Below are positions 1 through 5,053 of a stretch of DNA of 5,862 nucleotides, piece after piece (position 1 is the stretch's first letter; every line of letters starts with the position of its first letter). Source of the stretch: Chroococcidiopsidaceae cyanobacterium CP_BM_RX_35 (GTDB lineage: Bacteria; Cyanobacteriota; Cyanobacteriia; Cyanobacteriales; Chroococcidiopsidaceae); assembly GCA_019242465.1 (NCBI GenBank), contig JAFAVL010000598.1, forward strand, positions 1 through 5,862. The letters run 5' to 3'. Both the position numbers and the translations under genes were made by a program. Below the pieces are notes generated by a model. It was given only the letters and a program-made list of their open reading frames with translations. It ran no database searches and had not been told where the DNA came from.

Positions 1-54
1 GTAACCCAAGGCAGGCAAACTAGCATCGGAGTTATGATTGATTGTCCGCACCAC
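1..54 (-). CDS. Possible 5' end of a divergent gene, cut by the window edge (aldo/keto reductase-like N-terminus?)
   Basis: A minus-strand frame is open from tandem GTG codons (complement 52-54 and 49-51) to the left edge and reads VVRTINHNSDASLPALGY. An in-frame TTG lies upstream at complement 67-69 and an in-frame stop just beyond it. The ending (SLPALGY) resembles the first strand of aldo/keto reductases, which often begin with a short hairpin followed by LPxLGxG. LysR-type regulators often control a divergent neighbour, and this frame diverges from the one at 376. Only 18 codons are visible, there is no clear Shine-Dalgarno sequence, and an opening of this length can occur by chance, so this is a weak suggestion. 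Confidence 0.18.
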   Translation of the reverse strand, partial: MVRTINHNSDASLPALGY

Positions 55-77
55 AGTTCTACTTAGCAATCATAGAT

Positions 78-105
78 ACGATTTTATGGTTGTATACACG
101 ATTTT
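78..105. promoter_or_regulatory. Direct repeat flanking a small palindrome; candidate operator upstream of the LysR gene
   Basis: The octamer ACGATTTT occurs at 78-85 and again at 98-105, exactly 20 bases apart or about two helical turns. The 8-base palindrome TGTATACA (91-98) sits between and touches the second copy. The block is AT-rich and lies between a possible divergent start at 54 and the LysR start at 376, where a LysR operator or a divergent promoter would be expected. No classical T-N11-A box stands out, so the assignment is inference. The rest of 1-375 shows no gene or RNA that I recognise. Confidence 0.25.
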
Positions 106-359
106 CAAGGCTTGTCACTAAACCCGGCAGAGAACCATACTATAAGCCTTTCAGCTTTTAATTGATTACCTACAACTGTAGTGCGGGCTAGACATCCAAG
201 TTGACTGGTGCAAGATCTGAGCCTGCCTTTTCTGTCATCTGATACTCCCTTCTTTCGACAAGTGAAACTTTGCATAGCACACGGAGGTCGCTCGCCAATT
301 GTCTTTTTCAGCGAGAGGAATTACTCCAAATCTTGCAGCCATGGTTAGAGCTATCATTC

Positions 360-365
360 AGGGAG
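360..365 (+). promoter_or_regulatory. Shine-Dalgarno sequence of the LysR gene
   Basis: AGGGAG ends ten bases before the ATG at 376. This supports that ATG as the start, as does the canonical LysR N-terminus (MDILQLRYFHAVA) that begins immediately after it. The spacing is slightly longer than ideal. Confidence 0.45.
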
Positions 366-375
366 ACCAGAGCGG

Positions 376-1279
376 ATGGACATCCTTCAGCTCCGTTATT
401 TTCATGCAGTGGCGCGCTCCGAACATATGTCGAGAGCTGCCGAGGAAATGGGCATCACGCAGCCGTCGCTTAGCAAAGTTATCCACCGCCTGGAACACGA
501 GATTGGCGTACCGCTCTTTGATCGGCAAGGCCGGTCAATTCGACTCAACAGATTTGGTAGAGTCTTTCTTGAGTCCGTCGAAACGGTGTTGCGAGCCTTG
601 GATGAGAGACAGCGCAAAGTGCGTGATCTGGCTGGCATTGAAGGCGGAGAGGTTTTACTGGCAGCGGCTGCACTTCATTGGTTTCCAGACTTGTTGCATC
701 GCTTCCGAATTCAACACCCGTCCATTCATTTTCAACTGTTCCAACGTCCACTCGCCGAAATGATAGACCGACTCGAAACAGGTGCGTGTGACTTCTGCTT
801 TCAATCGATACCACTGATCAAAGCTGGCATCGAATGGCAACCACTGCTGACTGAAGACATTTTCCTCGTTGTCTCCTCCGCTCATCAGCTTGCTAAACGG
901 AAACAGATTCCGCTCAGTGCCGTTGCAGAGGAAGCGGTGGTGATCGAACAAGTCGGCAACGGTCTGCGCGATTTATGTAGACCACTTTTGTCACCAAGCA
1001 TGTTTCACACCGCGTATTGTTTGTGAAGTTGATGAACTAGCCGCTCTGTTTGAATTTGTCAAGGCAGACATTGGAGTAGCATTTACACCGGCATTAATGG
1101 AGAAACAGATCGCTGCTTACGGCTTAAAAGCTCTGCGTCTCAAAAATCCAAAATGCCAGCGAACGTTTGGCATGGCACGTTATCAGAAGAGTTATCTTTC
1201 GCAGGCAGCACGCACCTTCCAGGAGTTCGTCATCACGTATTTTGCCGAGATCAGAAATCAGCGAGCATTAAAGCTATGA
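376..1279 (+). pseudogene. LysR-family transcriptional regulator, disrupted by a +1 frameshift
   Basis: LysR-type regulators bind DNA through an N-terminal winged helix-turn-helix and sense a small ligand with a C-terminal periplasmic-binding-protein-like domain. Residues 1-60 show the family pattern: LRYFHAVARSEHMSRAAEEM, then TQPSLSKVIHRLE, then PLFDRQGRSIRLN. The ligand-binding domain starts near residue 90. The first frame stays LysR-like up to GLRDLCRPLL and then stops at 1024-1026 after out-of-frame residues. The next frame continues the protein from about 992 (HQACFTPRIVCEVDELAALF, later ADIGVAFTPALMEK) to a TGA at 1277-1279. Joined, the product is about 300 residues, the normal family length. 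One extra base around 985-1000, near a short T run, explains the break. It could be a true mutation or a sequencing error. The sequence looks more like Firmicute-type regulators than usual cyanobacterial ones, which hints at transfer, but this is an impression. The target is unknown. Confidence 0.85.
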
Positions 1280-1587
1280 CATACGAAGCTGCGAGGAAGC
1301 AGGTGTGCCGAGCGTGGAATATCGACAGCACAAGGGATTGAACAACCCTTGCGGAAAACTCGCATCAACCCACAAGAGTGCGAGAGCGACGAATGCGGCA
1401 ATTCAAATCCCCAGGACAAGCCCAACGTTTTCTCTCAACTTTTGAATTGGTTCGAGGACGCTTTCATCCAAAGCAACGTCAACCGCTACGGGTACAAGAC
1501 CAGCCAATGCTGTTGTCAAAGCTGGAATTGTTCTACATATCCTTGGATTTTTTGTGGAGATTATGTTTGCGGAGATTGGAAGGTTAG
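1267..1587 (+). mobile_element. IS6-family transposase, degenerate 3' remnant
   Basis: IS6-family transposases are DDE enzymes that move insertion sequences by replicative transposition. Their C-terminal signature is spread here over three frames: TYEAARKQV from about 1279, PSVEYRQHKGLNN at 1308-1346, then AENSHQPTRVRERRMRQF from 1351 and FKSPGQAQRFLSTFELVRG up to a stop at 1585-1587. The last catalytic acid (the E of AENSHQPTR) and the R seven residues later are present. The two aspartates and the N-terminal helix-turn-helix are missing. One base appears lost near 1305-1308 (GTG TG CCG where GTG ATG CCG is expected) and one gained at 1347-1350. After about residue RVQDQ the match fades and no recognisable terminal inverted repeat follows. 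The remnant cannot encode a working transposase. It begins inside the last codons of the LysR gene. Confidence 0.8.
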
Positions 1588-1645
1588 GATCTCATTGAGA
1601 GGCATCACCCTTTTCACACCAGTTGTCTTTTGCCCTCGTAAAGCT

Positions 1646-2403
1646 TCACGGTGCAACTGGTCTATCAACTCGGTTTACTACCATCTCAAATGCCTGCTTC
1701 TGATGATTATCAGTAATCCAACGATGATAGGTATCAGTATGTTCCCTAACTGAATGACCCATCATTCTTGCTGCAACACTTAAGTCCAGTCCGTATAGTA
1801 TTTGTCTGACAGCATAAGCATGGCGAAGATTATAAGGAGGAAAAGGAATATCATGGGTCAAAAACCAGGCACTTACCTGACTACCCTTGTTAGAATTGCA
1901 CCAAGCACTTGATTCTGGTAATTTAGCCTTCCACAACTCAAAGCGATCAACCCAGTCTAGATGAAAAGGGTAAACTATCCTGCTTCCTGTTTTGGTCTAA
2001 TGTCCAATACGCATTGTTCCTGGGTTTTCTTTTAACCCTGATAAATCGACGTGAAATAATTCATGAGGTCTTAAACCATAAAGTTGTTGTGGACCCCTTA
2101 GCCACTCAGCCCATACAAATTTACCTCTAGCTAGGAGAGAACCTAGTGCCTTAGCTTGCACTTCAGCCTGCTTCATCCCCTCATCACTAGCATAAATTCC
2201 TAACGACAAGTCCTGCTGGTATGCCCTGTCCCTATCTATTCCAGGCTTAGGGGGAGTGTTGCTCTCAAATATAGCCTCTTCCCTTTACGGAAGACTGCAA
2301 CGCCTATCCTAGACACCTTCTAGCCTTGCATTGACCTGTTTTAGCCTTTCCTCTAGCCTCTTCTCTTCCTTACTTTGATGTCTTATTTGGTGATTTCTGT
2401 CAT
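1646..2403 (-). pseudogene. Tyrosine recombinase (phage-type integrase), multiply disrupted pseudogene
   Basis: Tyrosine integrases insert or excise mobile DNA at att sites. The C-terminal catalytic domain is recognisable: YGLRPHELFHVDLS holds the first catalytic Arg, YNLRHAYAVR is the box II region with Tyr for the usual His, MMGHSVREHTDTY holds the His and the nucleophilic Tyr, and the frame ends with a TGA at 1646-1648. An N-terminal arm-type region lies upstream: a charged helix (KEEKRLEERLKQVNARLE), then KRLYLRATL, PPKPGIDRDRAYQQDLSLGI and ARGKFVWAEWL. Lesions: an amber codon at 1997-1999 (GH*TKTG); a one-base loss in a C tract (complement 2250-2254) that separates RATL from PPKPG; another shift near 2317-2321; and probably one more near the start. 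WAEWL is followed almost directly by LYGLRPHEL, so the central core-binding domain, normally about 100 residues, has been deleted. ATG at complement 2401-2403 is a possible original start. The gene is dead and converges on the IS6 remnant. Confidence 0.85.
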
Positions 2404-2410
2404 AAGATTA

Positions 2411-2453
2411 ACGCCTGAAATGACTCTAAGACAAGAGCTAAACGCTTGAAATG
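2411..2453. repeat. Imperfect 12-base direct repeat beside the integrase start
   Basis: ACGCCTGAAATG (2411-2422) and ACGCTTGAAATG (2442-2453) match at 11 of 12 positions and start 31 bases apart, about three helical turns. They lie immediately upstream of the broken integrase and before the 3' end of radC. Integrases commonly bind short repeated arm sites beside their own gene, so these could be old attachment-site arms. A chance repeat is also possible. Confidence 0.35.
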
Positions 2454-2476
2454 TAAGGGAAGAAGGATTTATCGAT

Positions 2477-3208
2477 TCAATCTCCCTGTGGATACTCCTC
2501 CCACAGAGTTGTTGTCTCGCGTAGACTCTGGTGGTTGCCATCGCCTAAAATCAGATGATCTAGGAGTGGAATTCCTAGAAACTGTGCTCCTGCTAGTAAC
2601 TGGCGAGTCAGGTCAATATCTTGTGAACTGGGTTCTACATTCCCGGAGGGATGGTTATGGGCGACCACTAAGCGCGTCGCTCCACGGCGAATCACCTCTC
2701 GAAAAATCTCACGGGGAGCAGCTAGTGTTTCAGTTGCCGTGCCAATCGTGATCACCTGAGTACCAATTAAGCGGTTTTTTACGTCTAGTAGTAGAACAGC
2801 AAAACGCTCTTGAGTCTGCCACATCAAATCCTGACTGAGCGCGGCAGCAGCAGCGGCAGGGCTATCAATTGGGGTACGGTCTGAGGGACGGGCTTGAAAA
2901 ACTCGCTTGCCCAACTCAATTGCCGCTAAAATTGTTGTTGCTTTCGCTGGACCGATTCCATGAATTTGGGTAAGTTCTTGAACGCTAACGTCTCGTAAAA
3001 CGGCGAGTGGATCGTGCTGATGTTTACCTAGTTCCTGCAATAAATATTGTTCTAGTCCCACAGCTGAGAGCTTTCCTGGACCTTGTCCCGTGCCTAGTAA
3101 AATCGCAATTAATTCAGCCGTCGCCAGAATTTTGGGACCGTGAGTCATTAACCGCTCACGCGGTCGCTCAGTCGTAGGTAAATCTGCTATTCTAAGAGAG
3201 TAAGTCAT
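2477..3208 (-). CDS. radC: RadC family JAB/JAMM-domain protein (UPF0758)
   Basis: The 243-residue product has the normal length and layout of RadC proteins. The N-terminal half carries the conserved ERPRERL segment (residues 14-20) and a helix-hairpin-helix-like element, [20 protein letters not shown] (82-101), of the kind that contacts DNA. The C-terminal half is a JAB/MPN domain with the JAMM metal site complete: Glu134, then H184-N-H186-PSG, Ser194 and Asp197 in the HxHx7SxxD arrangement. The family was named for DNA repair, but a direct repair role has been disputed and homologues often sit near mobile or anti-restriction genes. Here it lies in the run of core genes, although its 3' end borders the degraded integrase segment. 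The ATG at 3206-3208 starts the conserved [10 protein letters not shown] and is the only plausible start. No strong Shine-Dalgarno sequence precedes it. An inverted repeat lies just upstream. Confidence 0.95.
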   Translation of the reverse strand: MTYSLRIADLPTTERPRERLMTHGPKILATAELIAILLGTGQGPGKLSAVGLEQYLLQELGKHQHDPLAVLRDVSVQELTQIHGIGPAKATTILAAIELGKRVFQARPSDRTPIDSPAAAAAALSQDLMWQTQERFAVLLLDVKNRLIGTQVITIGTATETLAAPREIFREVIRRGATRLVVAHNHPSGNVEPSSQDIDLTRQLLAGAQFLGIPLLDHLILGDGNHQSLRETTTLWEEYPQGD

Positions 3209-3217
3209 AATTTATAC

Positions 3218-3262
3218 AAGGCATGCATTTAAGTATATTTAGAGAAAGCTCTAGCATGCCTT
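3218..3262. repeat. Inverted repeat with nested hairpin between the PRK-like gene and radC
   Basis: AAGGCATGC (3218-3226) pairs perfectly with GCATGCCTT (3254-3262). A second small hairpin, TAGAG-AAAG-CTCTA, lies inside the loop at about 3239-3252. The element sits in the 97-base gap between two minus-strand genes, ending ten bases before the radC start codon. It has no following T run on the minus strand, so it is not a typical intrinsic terminator. It could be a weak terminator for the kinase gene, a structured radC leader, a protein-binding site or a small palindromic repeat. Confidence 0.5.
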
Positions 3263-3305
3263 CTTTTATAGAAAAACTTACATTTATCTAGATAACAGAT
3301 TGACC

Positions 3306-4244
3306 TTACTGGTAAGCTTGAGTTGCCTTAATCATGTGGTAGGCAACCAAGAGCTGGGTAATGGCAAGAGGGTAACTTTGAATCACTTCCCCAGTTGTAC
3401 CAGTAAGCTTACCAAGATCTGGGTTGCCGTCCCGACGGCAGAAGTTCCATAAGTTAGGCATCTCGCCACAAATAATCTTTTCTAACTCCCGCACCTGTTC
3501 AGAAGTCGCGTGACCGTCAATTTCTAGGACATCAACAGGTTTGCCCATATCTCGATCTAGTCCTAACCGTATTGCAGGTGTTGGATTGGCAATGCTGGCA
3601 TTCACAATCTGGGTGAAATCGGGATGTGGAATATTAGGTCTGAGTACTAGGCGTACATTTAAATATCCGTTGCTCTCTTCTGAGTCGCTAGCTGGGTAAA
3701 AACTCACTACTAAATCCGCCCACTGACGCTGGGGGCGGATAAACTCCTCCGAGTCAGGTTCGCGCTTCTGTAGCTCAGCCAGAACTTGTTCATCGGTGTA
3801 ACCCCGTTTAAGAGTATCACGCTTGATCTTCCACTTAGTACGCAGCGATTCAGGCGGTGCCAAGTAAACTTTCACGTCGTAACAGTCCCGGGCCCCACGA
3901 GTTGAATAACCAAGCAATCCCTCACTGATGATAAATTTGCTGGGCTTAATGTACTGCGGCGGCTCAAATGTACCTGTCTTGTGGCTGTAAATCGGCTTCA
4001 TAATCGGCTGTCCTGTCCGCAGCAGGGATAGGTGCTGCTGCATAATATCCAGATAGTTGCAGTCGGGGTGCAGTGCTGATATGCCCAATTCAGCTCGCTG
4101 TTTACGATCGTAACGGTGGTAATCATCAGTGCAGATGACAGTCACATTCTCTTCACCCAGTAATTGAGCAATCCCCTTAGTCAAAGTTGTTTTACCAGCT
4201 GCACTGTCGCCAACAATGCCTAGAATGATTGGTCGATGGCTCAT
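3306..4244 (-). CDS. Phosphoribulokinase/uridine kinase family protein, PRK paralogue without the regulatory cysteines
   Basis: The 312-residue protein resembles class II (plant/cyanobacterial) phosphoribulokinase, which phosphorylates ribulose 5-phosphate to ribulose 1,5-bisphosphate in the Calvin cycle. Visible features are the P-loop GDSAAGKTT (12-20), TVICTDDYHRYDR (35-47) with acidic catalytic residues and substrate-binding His/Arg, PIYSHKTG (84-91), a Walker-B-like Glu109 in ISEGLLGYS, and KRDTLKRGYT (141-150). It differs from the Calvin enzyme in three ways. The P-loop Cys of GDSGCGKST is Ala here. The C-terminal CxxxxxC pair used in redox control is absent; the region before PAIRLGLD is NASIANPT. 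EGLH is EGLL. It is also somewhat shorter than the roughly 330 residues of the Calvin enzyme. From family knowledge, thioredoxin/CP12 control should not apply. The reaction may be phosphoribulokinase or that of a related nucleoside or sugar kinase. An AGGAGGAA Shine-Dalgarno sequence fixes the ATG start. It is probably transcribed from its own promoter. Confidence 0.85.
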   Translation of the reverse strand: MSHRPIILGIVGDSAAGKTTLTKGIAQLLGEENVTVICTDDYHRYDRKQRAELGISALHPDCNYLDIMQQHLSLLRTGQPIMKPIYSHKTGTFEPPQYIKPSKFIISEGLLGYSTRGARDCYDVKVYLAPPESLRTKWKIKRDTLKRGYTDEQVLAELQKREPDSEEFIRPQRQWADLVVSFYPASDSEESNGYLNVRLVLRPNIPHPDFTQIVNASIANPTPAIRLGLDRDMGKPVDVLEIDGHATSEQVRELEKIICGEMPNLWNFCRRDGNPDLGKLTGTTGEVIQSYPLAITQLLVAYHMIKATQAYQ

Positions 4245-4246
4245 AG

Positions 4247-4254
4247 TTCCTCCT
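4247..4254 (-). promoter_or_regulatory. Strong Shine-Dalgarno sequence of the PRK-like gene
   Basis: On the minus strand AGGAGGAA lies directly ahead of CT and the ATG at 4242-4244. The match to the anti-Shine-Dalgarno consensus is near perfect but the spacing is very short. It settles the start codon and suggests efficient translation. Confidence 0.6.
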
Positions 4255-4294
4255 GGGCAAGGGTAAATCTAGTAATTTCTTCTAATGTGGTCTA

Positions 4295-4324
4295 ATTCTA
4301 GGGGGGAATGGACATCTACATCAA
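4295..4324 (-). promoter_or_regulatory. Candidate sigma-70-type promoter for the PRK-like gene
   Basis: On the minus strand TTGATG (complement 4319-4324) and TAGAAT (complement 4295-4300) are separated by 18 bases. They match the -35 and -10 consensus at four and five of six positions. The -10 lies about 50 bases ahead of the start codon. The spacer ends in a run of six C. The 158-base gap to coaE (4245-4402) holds no open frame or other feature that I recognise, so separate transcription of the kinase gene is likely. Confidence 0.4.
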
Positions 4325-4402
4325 AAAAGTTCTGCCTTAGATAAGTTCAAGTTTGCCAGCTGGAGCAAGACAGTTTGATAGCAATACGGGGGTTCATTTT
4401 TG

Positions 4403-5053
4403 CTACCGAAATTCAATGGCTGCATCCACCTGTTTAAGCAAGTCTTCCTTTGTGGAGGAGTTGTCTAAAACGACATCAGCACGTTTGCACTTTTCTGCTA
4501 TTGGCATCTGACTATCGATGCGGGCTTGCGCCGCTTGCTGAGTCAACGTTCTCTCAGAGGCTTCCTCCGGGAGCAACGCTCTTTGCTTCGTCAATTTTGA
4601 ACGCTGCATTAATCGTTCGAGCTGCTGTTGATTTGAACAGTACACAACCCAAATTTCTGTAACCAAATCAGTCATCTTTGCTTCAAACAGTAGAGGCACT
4701 ACTAACACTATCGTTGGCGCAGGTAATTCATGAATTGCCTCGACAAAACGATCGCGGACGAAAGGATGAATCAGTTGCTCCAACCATTGTCGTTCATCTG
4801 GATAACTGAAGATAATCTGACCTAAACACTGCCGATTAAGAGTGCCATCAGACAGCAGAATGTCTGAACCAAAATGCTCAGTGATCGCTCCTAGAACTGG
4901 AGAACCGACAACTACAGCTTCCCTAGCATAGATATCCGCATCCAAAACCGGCAACTGGTAGACTGTGGCAAGGTAATCGGAGACTGTCGTTTTTCCAGTA
5001 GCAATGCCCCCTGTTAAGCCAATAATGCGCCGATTGCTACACTTGGGATTCAT
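4403..5053 (-). CDS. coaE: Dephospho-CoA kinase
   Basis: CoaE phosphorylates the ribose 3'-hydroxyl of dephospho-CoA with ATP, the last step of coenzyme A synthesis in the cytoplasm. Visible are the P-loop GGIATGKTT (residues 15-23), the conserved LDADIYARE (37-45) with the catalytic Asp region, LEQLIHPFVRDRF (91-103), VLVVPLLFEAKM (116-127), and the C-terminal ARIDSQMP and ADVVLDNSST elements. The 216 residues exceed the usual length of about 200. Compared by eye with the E. coli protein, residues 156-171 (KQRALLPEEASERTLT) are extra, and removing them restores the spacing between LMQRSKLT and QQAAQARIDSQ. The start ATG overlaps the hemD stop as ATGA, which argues for one operon and translational coupling. 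The stop is TAG. No clear terminator hairpin with a T run follows. Confidence 0.95.
   Translation of the reverse strand: MNPKCSNRRIIGLTGGIATGKTTVSDYLATVYQLPVLDADIYAREAVVVGSPVLGAITEHFGSDILLSDGTLNRQCLGQIIFSYPDERQWLEQLIHPFVRDRFVEAIHELPAPTIVLVVPLLFEAKMTDLVTEIWVVYCSNQQQLERLMQRSKLTKQRALLPEEASERTLTQQAAQARIDSQMPIAEKCKRADVVLDNSSTKEDLLKQVDAAIEFR
4541..4588 (-). repeat. 48-base in-frame insertion within coaE, flanked by imperfect direct repeats
   Basis: This segment encodes the 16 extra residues 156-171 of CoaE. It is bounded by TTGACGAAGCAA (complement 4583-4594) and TTGACTCAGCAA (complement 4535-4546), which match at 10 of 12 positions and lie exactly 48 bases apart. Inside are several tiny inverted repeats: GAGC-GTT-GCTC, CTCC-C-GGAG and GAGG-AAG-CCTC. 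A hairpin-rich short insert flanked by a duplication, with no loss of frame, is what small dispersed repeats in cyanobacterial genomes look like. Replication-slippage duplication followed by divergence is less likely because the insert does not resemble the flanking coding sequence. Membership of a named repeat family could not be checked. Confidence 0.5.

Noticed and set aside
266..284. Possible IS6-type terminal repeat (TTTGCATAGCAC resembling TTTGCAACAGTGCC)
   Set aside because: The match is essentially the hexamer TTTGCA. It is not paired with a second copy and lies on the far side of the LysR gene from the remnant.
299..763. 154-codon plus-strand open frame
   Set aside because: It lies in a different frame across the LysR gene, whose own frame gives a clear family match.
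985..1000. Programmed ribosomal frameshift in the LysR gene
   Set aside because: There is no slippery heptamer with a downstream structure or internal Shine-Dalgarno sequence, and LysR regulators are not known to use frameshifting.
1349..1753. 134-codon plus-strand open frame
   Set aside because: It overlaps the IS6 remnant in the wrong frame and then the antisense of the integrase. It is rich in Cys and Trp and resembles no protein family that I know.
2446..2751. 101-codon plus-strand open frame
   Set aside because: It is antisense to the conserved JAMM half of radC and has no recognisable protein features.
4340..4385. Intrinsic terminator after coaE (TTGCTCCAGCTGGCAA region)
   Set aside because: The palindrome is short and imperfect and no T run follows on the minus strand.
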